Shown here piece after piece: positions 1 through 10,808 of a stretch of DNA of 64,000 nucleotides. This DNA comes from Gyromitra esculenta (Eukaryota; Ascomycota; Pezizomycetes; Pezizales; Discinaceae), in the NCBI GenBank assembly GCA_038503075.1, contig JBCAML010000017.1, positions 682,001 to 746,000 of the forward strand. Reading direction: 5' to 3'. Under the pieces are notes generated by a model. That model saw only the letters and a list, made by a program, of their open reading frames with translations. It did no database searches and was not told the DNA's origin. A program made the position numbers and the translations under genes. The stretch's first letter is position 1. Every line of letters starts with the position of its first letter.

Positions 1-1848
1 AAGGAAATGTCGTCGAATTTCCCTCTTAAAACTATGTGGAGGAGTTACTTCTGCGCGCTAGTTGCAACAGCCGTGCTTGCGGCGATGAACCCGTTCCGAA
101 CTGGCCAGCTCGTCATGTTCCAGGTTAGCTACGATCGCGATTGGCATTTCTTCGAAGTCGTCTTCTTTATTATCATTGGTATATTCGGCGGGCTCTATGG
201 AGAGTTCGTAATCAAGTGGAATCTCCGAGCTCAGGCATTTCGAAAACGATATCTTACAAAGTACGCCATCGCTGAAGCTACGTTTTTGGCGGGGATAACT
301 GCGGTGATCTGTTACTCGAATATGTTCTTAAGGATTGATATGACTGAAAGCATGGAGATTTTGTTTCGTGAGTGTGAGGGTGGACACGACTACAATGGAC
401 TTTGCGAGTATGTCTACATCTTCTCTACAGTGTTCCTGGGGCGCTAACAGGAAGTTAAGGAGCGGGCGGAGATGGCGCATGGTACTTTCCCTCACTATAG
501 CGACTGTCATTCGGATCTTCCTGGTTATCATATCCTACGGCTGTAAAGTCCCAGCTGGGATATTCGTCCCATCCATGGCTATTGGAGCGTCTTTTGGGCG
601 AACAGTCGGTATCTTGGTGCAAGCGCTCCATGAAGCTGCACCTAACTCTAGATTCTTTGCTAGCTGCGAGCCCGACATTCCCGTAAGCCACTCTAGCTAC
701 TTGGACAATATACTTTAACGAATATACTAAATATATTTGGCTCTAGTGTATCACCCCTGGCACATACGCATTCCTAGGAGCGGCAGCAGCGCTGAGTGGG
801 ATTATGCACATTACTGTTTCCGTCGTAGTGATCATGTTCGAGCTGACAGGCGCCCTAACCTACATCCTCCCAACCATGGTCAGTCCGACCTGTATCTCAG
901 TAACTGGGCGAAGCTAACCTAGCGGTGATAGATCGTCGTCGGGGTAACAAAAGCCGTCAGCGACCGTTTCGGCAAGGGTGGGATCGCAGACAGGATGATA
1001 TGGTTCAACGGCTTCCCGTTCCTCGACAACAAAGAAGAGCACACATTCGGAGTTCCAGTCTCGCATGTAATGAATCAAGAATTAACAGTAATCCCATCGA
1101 CGGGAATGACAGTACAAGCCGTCGGTAAGCCACCCCCCCCCCAAAAAAAAAAAACATCTTCTGCCTACCAAATATTCACACGATACAGAACACATACTCT
1201 CAACCACCGAATTCCAAGGATTCCCAATAGTCCAAAACCGCAACTCCAAGCTTCTGCTAGGCTACATAAACCGCACCGAACTCAAATACGGCATCGGTAC
1301 CCCCTCTCTCCCTCTCTCCCCCACCCCCCACCCCCCACCCCCCACCCCACTAACAAAGCTTAGAACGAGCAAAACGCGAACGCAACATCCCCCCCAACTC
1401 CCGCTGCTTCTTCACGCCGACTCCTACCACCACCACATCCACCACATCCCTAACATCCGGCAGCACTACTTCCCGCCTCTCGATAAACCTAACGCGCTTC
1501 ATCGACGCCACGCCACTAACGGTGCACCCTCGCCTCCCGCTCGAGACCGTAATGGAGATCTTTAAAAAGGTTGGCCCGCGCGTGGTGCTCGTTGAGCACC
1601 GCGGCAAGTTGTCGGGGGTGGTGACGCGGAAGGACGTGTTGAAGTTCCAGTTCATGGTCGAGAACCGGGAGCACCCGAAGGACGATGTTGGCGAGGCGTT
1701 GCGCGAGGAGCGGCTGTGGGCGCTGATTGTGAGGGCTTGTTTATGGGTTAGTAGGAATGTGTTGAGGCGGAAGGAGGAGGAGGAGGAGGGGATGGCTGCG
1801 GGGGAGGTGGCCTTGATGCCGGAGGTGGAGCTGGATGAGAGGCGGTAG
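1..1848 (+). CDS. CLC-type voltage-gated chloride channel/transporter, C-terminal part
   Basis: An integral membrane anion channel or H+/Cl- exchanger; fungal members act mainly in endomembranes or the plasma membrane. The gene enters at base 1 in frame and has six exons: 1-407, 451-682, 747-878, 932-1124, 1189-1296 and 1364-1848 (stop TAG), about 518 visible residues. Phases match at every join. Exon 2 holds the family motif [15 protein letters not shown] (GxFxP filter helix region). Exons 4-5 code a first CBS domain (from PVSHVMNQ to INRTELKYG) and exon 6 a second (PLTVHPRLP to VTRKDVLKF), as expected for eukaryotic CLC proteins. The GSGIPE and GKEGP filter motifs lie upstream of the window. 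The first intron (408-450) is only 43 bp, so that join is the least certain. The C-terminal tail is rich in Glu. A LINE inserted about 90 bp after the stop. Confidence 0.93.
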
Positions 1849-1938
1849 GGGCAATACCATTGGTGGGGAGAAGGGATGGGAGGGGAAGAGGAAGAATTGT
1901 ATTTAATTACTATTATTGGAGCGTAATGAACTTCGCTA

Positions 1939-1955
1939 TGGGGGACGAGTGATAT
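1939..1955. repeat. Left 17-bp target-site duplication of the LINE
   Basis: The 17 bases TGGGGGACGAGTGATAT are followed at once by a run of 13 T, which is the poly(A) tail of a minus-strand LINE. The same 17 bases recur at 46959-46975. This pair defines the outer limits of the whole transposon cluster. Confidence 0.93.
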
Positions 1956-2167
1956 TTTTTTTTTTTTTGTTAAATCATTGTTTCATTGTTTTTATAAAAT
2001 GGTACAAGAATGCCACATGCAACCGAAGTTATAGCGTGAACAAAACCCTATCAACCCAACCCTCCTGACACTAAGTAAAACACAAAACAAATATAATTGA
2101 AAATTTCAATCCAGAGTTTCCCTCCATGGCTAACATAAGCCTAGTATATATCCAGCGTGCAAAGGAG

Positions 2168-2587
2168 TTATTCTTCCATTGACTCAAAAAAGTTTAAAAG
2201 AGATGTAATAGATGTTATGGAATGAGAAGAAATAGATGAAAGAACATTAGAAGAGCCGGACGAAGATAAATATGAAATATCAATTTGAGATTTAATAGGA
2301 AAGTTTGTCCTTGTCTTTGAAATAAATTCAGCAAGGGCAATTAACATAGTCGGATTTAACCATATGGGTGACTCAGAGTTTAGTGAATTTATAAAGGGAA
2401 TAAATAAATTGCGTTCAACATCATGAGCGAAACAGTATAGAATTGCATGCGAAAAGTCTTGGGAGCTGTCGCCACATAGGGGACATGTAGTAGGTCTGGG
2501 GTGAGACCAGGAGGTGTGTGCTTTGAGGTAGCTTTTATGTGCTTGCATTTGGTGAAGTCTCCCCGCTGTGAATTTCGAGAATTTCAT
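2168..2587 (-). pseudogene. LINE ORF2 C-terminal fragment
   Basis: An open stretch of 139 codons with a Cys-His cluster (CPLCGD, then HAILYC), which resembles the C-terminal zinc-finger-like region found after the reverse transcriptase in many LINE ORF2 proteins. It lies between the solo-LTR pile at 2647-3900 and the poly(A) end of the element. The stop is close to the 3' end and is followed by about 200 bp of non-coding tail. It cannot act alone. Confidence 0.7.
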
Positions 2588-2930
2588 AAATGGGTGAGGG
2601 ATAGTGGTAGTGGAGTAATCATAATATGAAGGATGAGGTGTGTATTTTTCACGGATAGAACCGGATAATGAGTTTTGATAAAGTTGTGGGTAGTCACGAA
2701 GGATTTTCTTTAAGTATAATAGCTTTGTTGTTCGGTTATGTTTCGGTTGTTGTCGGATGGTTATTTGTGTTACGGGAAAGCGGGGTATTTAAGCGAAGGA
2801 TTCTGGTTGCTTTTGTTTTCTTTCTTTCTCGCAACGTTTCGTTTACTTACAAGTGCTGGTTGAAATACTATCTCTGTTATAACTTGACATTCTTTGGCTA
2901 TCGCATTATTCTTCTCTTTAGTTTTTAAAG

Positions 2931-3762
2931 AATGAATCGTGGTTTGGTTGTTGGTCATATCGTGGTTTGGTTGTATAATTCCTTTGTTGTTCGGTTATGT
3001 TTCGGCTATTGGAATAATGTTCTTGTGTTTCGGTTGTTGTTAGGTTGTTGGTGTTACACGAAAGCGGGGTATTTAAGGAAGGACTTTGGTCGCTCTTGTT
3101 TCTCTTTCTCTTCTTTCCTTAAGCAACATTCTCGTTACCTTCTCCTGTACTTTCATGGATGGTTGTCGTGTTGCATGGTTGGTCATACTTATGTTCGGTT
3201 GTCATGTTTCGTTGTTCTTTATGTTTCCTTGGGTTTCCGCTGCGATGAATCATGTCTTTGTCATCAAGGAAGTTGGAGTGTGGTATATAAACGAGGAGAT
3301 TTTCCCTTTTGTTGTATCTTTTCTTCTTCTTTCTTTAAGCAACGTCTTCTATTGTACACTTCTGTATTTCACAATACAACCCTCGGTTATACCTTATAAC
3401 CTTACGCTGTCGCCGTCCTCAAGTCCTCTATACTTGAACACTTCGTAGAGCCTGTGGAACCTCGTGAACACTCTCTTTGCTTAGTTTTCTCTTCAAGTAG
3501 CACTGCTCATCTCGGGGGATACCTGAGAGCTTGAAGACAAAACCTCGCTCCTTGAGATGTACTTGTCGGAAATACACTCTCGATTCTATCTTAGAATCCT
3601 CGCTGTCGCTGTTCATTTCGCTGCACTTATCTCGCCTTGAGATAGACCCATCGTAGAACCTGTAGAAACGCTGCACTCCTCGAACGTGTTAGTACCTCGC
3701 TTAAGTAGCACTGCTCACCTTCAGGGATACTGAAGGGCTTAACGAGGGACTGAACCGTGAGA
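2931..3762 (+). repeat. Second-level solo LTR (B/C family)
   Basis: Ends with ACCGTGAGA at 3762. The body matches the LTR at 7440-7885 (AATGAATCGTGG near the start, TATTTAAGG, CTTAAGCAACATTCTCG). The left end seems to lack the first 20 or so bases and no clean duplication was found, so the start is approximate. Confidence 0.6.
3151..3557 (+). repeat. Third-level solo LTR (C subtype)
   Basis: A 407-bp LTR from TTTCATGG to CTTGAGA with the 5-bp duplication TGTAC at 3146-3150 and 3558-3562. The host sequence on either side reads through as a B-type LTR. This is a three-deep LTR-in-LTR-in-LTR insertion. Confidence 0.88.
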
Positions 3763-3905
3763 TTATCTCGCCTTGAGATAGACCACACTGTAGAACTTGT
3801 AGAAAACATTGCGCTCTTCGAACGTGTCGATACCTCATTTAAGTAGCACTGCTCACCTTCAGGGATACTGAAGGGCTTAACGGGGGATCGAACCTTGAGA
3901 GTATT

Positions 3906-5016
3906 CATCCCAATCAATTTTTAGTTGGGATAGAATGGCGTTATTGCATGATTCAATAATCATTGATTGATTGGGATTTGGTTTGTCGATGGCAGGGCCT
4001 GACGCGCCAGGGTAGTAGTTGCATGATAGGAATTTCCATGCTTCTTGTGCAAGAGCATCAATTACCAAAGGGCGGACGCGTGATTTGGAGTTGGAGTTCC
4101 AGGGTCGGGGTCTGCGAGGACCGAGACCTTTGAGATGACTTCTGAGAAGTTGAAGAGGAGTACCATTTGCTTGAAAGTTTGGGGGGAGGCGTGCAGATGC
4201 AGGGTTAAATAGCACGGGTAGAGTGGCTATGCGTACTGCATGGCGTCTTCTGAGATATTTAGCGTATGGAAGTGTGGGGGGAAGGGCTGCCTCTCGAGTG
4301 AGGGCGCCAATATTCGTGGATGAGAAGCAGTTTGTGATCCATCTGAGGACAGTGTTCCAAAAGGGGTCAAGTTTTTTTAGAATGGTTGTGGACGGAACAA
4401 GGATGTTCATTCCATATGTGAGTATAGGTCGAATGAGGCCCATGGCAAGCTTACGGGCATTGGAGCTGGTGAGGCCAGAGCCTGACGTTGATAAAGATTT
4501 GATTGCAAAAAATGCTTTTTGAGCAGATGACAATCGTTTAAGGAAGTGTGTGTTCGTGTTAAAATTGTGAGAGAGCCAAAATCCTAACCAACGAATACAT
4601 AATTGTGGAGAGAAGGTGTTTCCATCAAGTTGGATGGTAGCGCCTGGAGTGGGAGGGAGTCGATTATGGATTGTCATCCAGTGTATAAGTTCTGTTTTGG
4701 GAATCGAAAAAGAGACTTGGATGGCGTCACCTACGATGTTGATGTCGCGGGCTGCTTTTTTCAAGAGTCTAGAGTTTTTCCTGCTGGAGTGCGAAAATAC
4801 TGTAATAGCGAAATCATCCACATATGAAAATGTGAATTTAAAAGCGTTACTAAGATGAAGGAGGGCGACGTAAATGCAAAATAAGAGTGGTGATATAGGT
4901 GAGCCTTGAGGAACTCCTACAGAGACAGGGAGAAATTTTTGTGGTGATCCTTTAAAAAGGAGGGCGCATTCGCGTGAATGGAGGAAAGATATGATCCAAG
5001 AGGTCATGTAAAGTGG
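3906..5016 (-). pseudogene. LINE ORF2 reverse transcriptase fingers/palm and thumb (second half)
   Basis: Open for 376 codons (stop at 3877, inside the adjoining LTR). It contains VPQGSPISPLLF, the LINE RT motif, and SYVDD (catalytic Asp pair), followed by the connection region with WLGFWLS and LTREAALPP, typical of LINE ORF2. It is the continuation of 6381-7439 once the family-A solo LTR at 5017-6380 is removed. The frame is good here, but the other half carries stops. Confidence 0.85.
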
Positions 5017-6380
5017 TGTTATACCTATACCTGGCGAAGGAGTTCCTGGCCCTGGAGTTACCCTATCTTCGGAGTTACCCTACCTTAGCACCTTCCGGAT
5101 CGGGACTGGTGCCTGTTACCCTGCCTACAATCCTTCCAGTAGGTATAGTATTTGGAGAAGGGGGGACAGCACCAGAAAAGACCTGTCCCAGAGGGCAAAA
5201 AGTAACCCCTAGGCCGTCAAGCAAAACCGTCCGGCGGAATGGGACCCGGAGAATATGTAGGGGAAGTGTCTGGCTTCGCTGTGGTTCAAACGGATTGCGA
5301 ATCGGACCAAAACTGGTGGAGTTACAGACTGACAAAGATAAGGGAACGCAATGCTACGCGATGATTCGGATAGGCGAAATGATCGTCTTGAAGAGACGAA
5401 CGCAATGAAGACGAATACGTAACTCCCATGTTACCAACATGCATACTGCTCAGAGAATCGCGGATCGGGGCCAGGGAACTCAATGGGGTATCGGGTATGG
5501 AGATAAGGCGAAGTGGTTTCATGTTGTCATAGTAGTTAGCGCCTCTTCTCAAGGGGTGAGGTTTCCCGTCAAGCTCTCAGGTATCCCCTGAGATGAGCAG
5601 TGCTACTTGAATGGGAAACTAAGCGACGAGAGCGTTTACGAGATTCCACAGGCTCTACAAGGGGTTCAAGTATAGAGGACTTGAGGACGGCGACAGCGTA
5701 AGGTTATGAAGTATAACCGAGGTTTGTTTTGTAGAATACAAATGAGTGAACAATAGAAGACGTTGCTTAAAGAAAGAAGAAGGAAAAGTACAACAAGAGG
5801 GGAAATCCCTTCGCTTATATACCAGGTTCCAACCCTTTCGATGACAAAGACATGACTCATTGTAACAAAAACCCACAAAAACACAAAGAACAATAACGAA
5901 ACACCGCAACCATATACCTATACAACTAATGGACCAGCAAAACAACCATCCATGAAACTCTACACCACACTACACCCAAACATAGTAGAGAGGAGGCATT
6001 ATAAATACTCTCGCAGTGGATGTAAACTCGGAGTCGGATCATTAGCGACGAAGAACGAGCCTTATCAATATTATATTGTTTCTAGCAAAATTACTTCCGT
6101 GCAATTTACTCTATTACTTGTGAATTACTTTTATCTCGCTTAGCAAGGCCTTGGCCCTTCAGCGTTAGTTATTAAAACCTTACTATTGGAAGTTCTTCAC
6201 GGAACTTTGCTCAATCCCTACTTTGAACCCTAAGGTTATCTTTTAGCGGTTCATAAGAAGCAGTTAGGACTTGCTCCTGTGTATTGTGTTGCGGATAGCA
6301 ACCGGGCAGGTTATAGCGTCTAGATTGTTATCTAAAGCTTCTTGGAGATTTCCTGTGCGGTAAGAAGTACCGGTCTTACA
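5017..6380 (+). repeat. Solo LTR of gypsy family A (with nested C-type LTR)
   Basis: Begins TGTTATACC and ends CGGTCTTACA (TG..CA), flanked by AGTGG at 5012-5016 and 6381-6385. Without the nested LTR and its short duplication it would be about 949 bp, the length of the A2 LTRs. A TATAAATAC box (near 6000) precedes the conserved block with TATCAATAT. No internal element sequence remains, so this is a product of LTR-LTR recombination. Confidence 0.9.
5547..5957 (-). repeat. C-type solo LTR nested in the A solo LTR
   Basis: Runs from TCTCAAGG to CCATGAAA, 411 bp. CTCT flanks both sides (5543-5546, 5958-5961). Comparison with the uninterrupted A LTRs (for example at 18110) shows the empty site CCTCTACACC, which confirms the insertion. 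Confidence 0.88.
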
Positions 6381-7439
6381 AGTGGGATGTTGTGATCAAG
6401 AAGTCTTTTTTCTAGGATATGGGGGTTGACATTGTCAAACCCACCTTTGATATCAAGGAAAAGGGTGGAGACTTTCTTGTCGGCTGCTTGGAGGAGTTGG
6501 ACGTCGTGTAGGAGGGCGGAGACTGCATCTCCGGTTGATATAAGTGATAGCGAGCTGCATTGGTTGGGATGAATGAGGCCATTTGAGCGAGAGAAGTATG
6601 TGAGTCATGTTGCGATAATACGCTCTAGTATTTTTGAGAGAGTTTCCAGCAGTACTATGACTCTGAAAGAGGTTGCTGAGGAATAGGATTCTTTGTTTGG
6701 TTTTGGTAGTACAATACCAAAAGCTTTTTTAAATTGGAGGGGATGATATCCATATTGCGCTAGGGGATTGATGAGTGAGTGGATAATATTTGGGTTAATA
6801 TTGTTGATCTTTTTCCAGATGCTATATGGAATAGTGTCTGGGCCAGGAGCAGATGTGTTGGAGGAGGCATGCAGAGCTGAGGAGATTTCATCAAAATCTA
6901 TTTCTTTGAAGTCTGCGTGCATGTGGTAAAGGGGCAGAGGTTTGGTAATGCGCGGGGGAAAAAAATGCTGAATGAGTGAAAAGGCAAGTTGTGTGGGAGT
7001 GTCAATATTGGGAAAGTTTGGAAAAACGTCGTTAGAAGAAGATGTTTTCATTCTTTGGGCAGCCCATATATCAGAGGGTGAAGCGTTTGCTAAAAAGGAG
7101 CTCCAATGGTTCTTTTTGCATTTGGCGATTTCGTGGAAGTAGGCATATTTTGCTTTGCGTACTTCTGCAGAGGGGGGAGCTTTTGATCCTTTAAATTGAT
7201 TTCGGTGGGATCGGTTGACTGAATGGAAGATTTTCCTTAAGTCAGATAGGAGAGGACTCCACCATTTTTTTGACCATTTGGATGGTCTATTGATTGGGGT
7301 CTGTAGAATGAGTGGCGTTGTCACTAGGTTGAGTGATTTTGTGAACCACTGATCAAGGTCTGGTGACGGAGAAGGGGGAGGGATTTTTAGCTTATTGAGT
7401 AGCAGCGTGAGATTTTTCCAATTGGTTTTTGACCTGTCG
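6381..7439 (-). pseudogene. LINE ORF2 reverse transcriptase, first half
   Basis: The stretch 6605-7324 is open (KWSKKWWSPLL, then SAPGPDTIPYSIWK, a LINE RT motif). An in-frame TGA at about 6602 precedes LTYFSRSNGLIHPNQC, where family members usually have Arg, so a CGA to TGA change is likely. The frame then continues with STLFLDIKGGFDNV (first catalytic Asp) up to the A solo LTR. It encodes the fingers and the first part of the palm. Confidence 0.8.
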
Positions 7440-7885
7440 TTTCATGGATTGACTTAGGGAATGAATCGTGGTCTGGTTGCGGGATACATTGTTGTTCGAA
7501 TGGTTGTATAATCTCTTTGTTGTTCGGTTATATTTTGGTTGTTGGAATAATGTCTTTGTATCTCGGTTGTTGTCGGGTTGTTGTTGGTGTTACAGGAAAG
7601 CGGGGTATTTAAGTGAAGGATTTCGGTCGTTCTTGTTTCTCTTTCTCTTCTTTCCTTAAGCAACATTCTCGTTTACCTTCTTCTGTGTTTATCGAAATAC
7701 AATCTCGGTTCTACCTCAGAACCTTCACTGTCGCTGTGAAACATTGCTGATACTTCACCTTGAAGTATACCCTCCGTGGAACTTGTAGAAATATCGCACT
7801 CTTCGAACGAGTTAGTATCTCGCTTAAGTAACACTGCTCACCTTCAGGGATATTGAAGGGCTTAACGAGAGACTGAACCGTGAGA
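7440..7885 (+). repeat. Solo LTR, B/C family, 446 bp
   Basis: TTTCATGGATTG at the start, ACCGTGAGA at the end. GTCG precedes the element and AGTCG follows it, so the duplication is 4 of 5 bases. The interior has TATTTAAGTG, a CT-rich tract and CTTAAGCAACATTC in the family order. Confidence 0.84.
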
Positions 7886-8672
7886 AGTCGGGAGAGGGTG
7901 TAGCAGTTGTATGATGAGGAGTGTAGAGGTGTGTGATAATGGGTATATGGTCTGATCCAGTGGAGTTGGATGAGGCGTCCCATTTTTTAATAAAAGGTGA
8001 TGCAAGGTGGTTACAGAATGTAAGGTCGAGGACACTCGGTCTAGTGTGAGAGTCGTAGGGAAAACGTGTATAGATTCCAGGGGTGTTTAGACATGTATAT
8101 AGCAGGTTTTGAGCAATTGAATGGTATTTTTCCCCTTCGTTAAATTCTTGTGAGGAGATAATTCAAAGAGGATCTGTGGAAGGGTGGTGTATGTTAAAGT
8201 CACCGATAATAATGGTGGGGATGGATGAGGAGGAAAATATTTGCGAAGGGTGAATATAATGGTTGCTGGAATTGCTTCTTACACGGTTGTAAATATTTTT
8301 GATCTTGATTGAGTAAAAAGACGAGTCAAAAATAGGGTTTTTAAATGTAAGGCGTAGAGTGATTATATCATCTCTTTGATGGTCTTCGATTAAAAATTCC
8401 GCTTGATGGCTGTTGATGAAATAAGTTGATATATAAAAGCAGACTCAAATTTTTTGTGTTGGGAGTATTGATGGGATTAGTAGATGAAAGCCCGGTGCTT
8501 GAAGAGGTTTGTTGTTCCATAGATAGGGGTCTTGGATGGCAACAATTGAGGGTGTTGGTTTGCATTGAGAAAAAAGGGTGTGAAATATCTTTGAGCTACC
8601 AGCACAGTTGTGTTGTACGATAGTGAAAGGCGGTGTGGGTGGAGTAGAAGGTTTATTACTATTGGGAGACAT
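7886..8672 (-). pseudogene. LINE ORF2 endonuclease domain (broken)
   Basis: The N-terminus, MSPNSNKPSTPP then FTIVQHNCAGSS, is a typical start of the apurinic-type endonuclease of LINE ORF2. Further on, in other frames, IIGDFNIHHPS (the metal-binding GDFN motif) and GSDHIPIITH (the catalytic SDH motif) are readable. Frameshifts near 8445 and stop codons near 8160 interrupt it. It follows ORF1 with no gap, as usual. Confidence 0.78.
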
Positions 8673-8674
8673 AA

Positions 8675-9346
8675 TTATTCGCTCAACATGGAGGTATCAG
8701 CTGGAGGTGGTACAGCTGATGGAATACTAGATTTCTCCTGGATGGCTTTGCGCATAGGGCATTGGAGGTCTGTTGCGGTGTGGTTTCCGTTACAGTTGAT
8801 GCAGATTGAAGGTGAGATTGGGCAGCAGTTAATGATGGCTTTTTCGGCTCCTCCGCCGGGACAGGTTGGGATGGAGCAGCGGTGTTCGTGATGAGGGTGA
8901 TGATTTGAACAGATGGGGCAGATAGTGTTTGGGGATTTGCATCCAGCAGTAGCATGGCCGAAGCCCCAGCATTTCTTGCATTGGGTTGAAGGAGAGGCAG
9001 ACCACATAAGATTGGTTTTTCGTGGTCGCGAAAAGAGTTTGATGGATGAGCCGATTTTCTTTGCATCATCAACAGAGCACGAGATTACTATTGAGGTAGT
9101 TTTCTTGGTTGCTCGGATGGCAGGGTTGGTTTTGAGGTAGCGGGCGCCAGTGATTTGTACGTCAGCGGCATATAGGATTGCTTCGGATAGGGTGGAACTC
9201 AGTTCTTTCGCTTCCTCTGGTAGTGCGAAGGTAGGGATATTGTGGATGACTACGTTGACATCAGTTGGCGCAGTTTGGACGGGGTTGAATGGGTTATCGC
9301 CCACGGGACATGTTTTGTTGAGCGTTTTAAGTATTGCTGCAATGTT
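8675..9346 (-). pseudogene. LINE ORF1 C-terminal part with zinc knuckles
   Basis: Codes for the end of the ORF1 RNA-binding (gag-like) protein. The cysteine clusters CKKCWGFGH, CPICSNHH, CSIPTCPGGG and CINCNGNHTATD are the CCHC knuckle series of fungal LINE ORF1. The protein ends with TSMLSE at 8675. Upstream it is cut by the 3' LTR of element C; the sense strand resumes at 45612 beyond the 5' LTR of C, in frame (VPYI joins AAILKTLNK). Confidence 0.85.
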
Positions 9347-9756
9347 CTCAAGGAGCGGGTTTCCTGTCAAGCTCTCGAGTATCCCTCAAGATGAGCAGTG
9401 CTACTTGAATGGGAAACCAACAACGAGAAAGTGTACGAGGGTTCTACAGGCTCTACAATTGGTTTAAGTCGTGGTGACCTAAAGACGGCGACAGCGGAGG
9501 ATTACGAGATGTAACCAAGGTTTGTATTTGTAGAATACAAGAGTGAACAATAGAAGACGTTGCTTAGGGAAAGAAGAAGGAAAAGTACAACAAGAGGGGA
9601 AAACCCTTCGCTTATATACCACATTCCTACTCTTTCGATGACAAAGACATGACTCATTGCAATAGGAAACCCATGGAAACACAAAGAACAAACATCAAAA
9701 CGCAACGACCATGTACCCATGTACCTGACCCATCAACAAAACAACCATCCATGAAA
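9347..9756 (-). repeat. 3' LTR of element C
   Basis: TCTCAAGG to CCATGAAA on the plus strand (TTTCATGG..CTTGAGA in sense). Inside the element it is preceded in sense by a purine-rich tract (GGGGGGGCTAC), the probable polypurine tract. A TATATAAGC box followed by a CT-rich tract and CTAAGCAACGTC marks the promoter. Confidence 0.9.
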
Positions 9757-9903
9757 GTAGCCCCCCCTCATAGCCGTGAGCTCCTGCGAACACTAACCAA
9801 TCCTTCCTTCGGTTTATCTGGATATTGTCGGTGAAATGAATCTACTGCTTCTGTCTCTTTATGATACTCGGCGGGTTCCCAAGTGGGTTGTGCATAGCCA
9901 GTC
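9757..9903 (-). pseudogene. Element C chromodomain end
   Basis: Minus-strand reading gives TGYAQPTWEPAEYHKE, the C-terminal half of an integrase chromodomain. The other half (RGKLQYLVEWT) sits at 37822-37860 on the far side of A1. The split lies in the TSD CAGTC of A1. Confidence 0.82.
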
Positions 9904-10334
9904 TGTAAGACCGGTACTTCTTACCGCACAGGAAATCTCCAAGAAGCTTTAGATAACAATCTAGACGCTATAACCTGCCCGGTTGCTATCCGCAACACAA
10001 TACACAGGCGCAAGTCCTAACTGCTTCTTATGAACCGCTAAAAGATAACCGTAGGGTTCAAAGTAGGGATCAAGCAAAGTTCCGTGAAGAACTTCCAATA
10101 GTAAGGTTTTAATAACTAACGCTGAAGGGTCCTTGGCCCTATGTGTAGTTTGAATATCGCTTGCTTTGCTTGTTGGGTATCGTGTTCGTTCGAATATACT
10201 CTTCGTCTAACCAATCTGGAAGGACGAGGTCTGTTGTGGACGCGTCGTGACTTTGAGGTTCGTGTCGCGTGAAGCAACAACAAAGTCTCTTGAAGAAATA
10301 AAGGATTCTTTGCATGAAGAAAGTATTACTTGAA

Positions 10335-10395
10335 GATGAAACGAACGCAGGACCTTGAGAGTATGAATGAAAGTTGTATACCGCTAAGCTATACA
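10335..10395 (-). promoter_or_regulatory. Second tRNA-like module in the A1 LTR
   Basis: In sense TAGCTTAGCGG (10381-10391) is a good A box. GTTCGTTTC (10338-10346) is a weaker B box with one mismatch. The spacing is tRNA-like. The matching segment of the 5' LTR lies around 37320-37385. Confidence 0.35.
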
Positions 10396-10737
10396 ATATA
10401 ATATTGATAAGGCTCGTTCTTCGTCGCTAATGATCAGGAAGAAGACCCTTCTCAACGGTAGAACACTGGACTACTTATAGTAGTCAAGCGTTGAATACAA
10501 AGGCTATGTAATAACATGAACTAACATGAAGAAATACCATAGACCCTGAAACGCTTTCCTTCGCTCCTACCCCTCTCATTATCATATGGGGTGATTGTCG
10601 GAATTAAGCAGCGACGCAACGTATAAGCAAATCGGGGAAGTGTCGATCGAAAGAGTCGGCCATTGATGACACAAGGAAACCAAACAACCAACCCGAATCT
10701 TATTAATAATCAACCAAGATTAATAATAACCGACATG

Positions 10738-10808
10738 GTCGGGGATTGAACGCTAGTCCATATGTGTGCATCGTAAGCGAACTCAAGTCGTAACCAACTA
10801 AGCTACCA
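10738..10808 (-). promoter_or_regulatory. tRNA-like RNA polymerase III promoter module in the A1 LTR
   Basis: In sense, TAGCTTAGTTGG (10794-10805) fits the A-box consensus TRGYNNARNNGG and GTTCAATCC (10743-10751) fits the B-box consensus GWTCRANNC, spaced as in a tRNA gene. The outer bases TGGT/ACCA can pair, but the T-stem and the rest of the acceptor stem do not, so this is tRNA-derived rather than a tRNA gene. A second copy lies in the other LTR (37739-37801). Confidence 0.55.

Larger units (their letters stand above)
2647..3900 (+). repeat. Solo LTR of the B/C gypsy family, carrying two further nested LTRs
   Basis: It starts TTTCACGG and ends CTTGAGA, the termini of the B/C family, and is flanked by GTATT on both sides (2642-2646 and 3901-3905). 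A TATA-like TATTTAAG and a CT-rich stretch before CGCAACGT are visible in the first half. The interior is interrupted by a second LTR, which is itself interrupted by a third. Confidence 0.82.

Noticed and set aside
5075..5552. ORFs repeated at 5013-5552, 18027-18584, 25168-25725 and 39579-40136.
   Set aside because: All are chance frames inside the family-A LTR; they recur only because the LTR does.
10738..10808. A true tRNA gene in the A1 LTR.
   Set aside because: The A and B boxes fit, but the T-stem and most of the acceptor stem do not pair, and the same sequence is in both LTRs; called tRNA-like instead.
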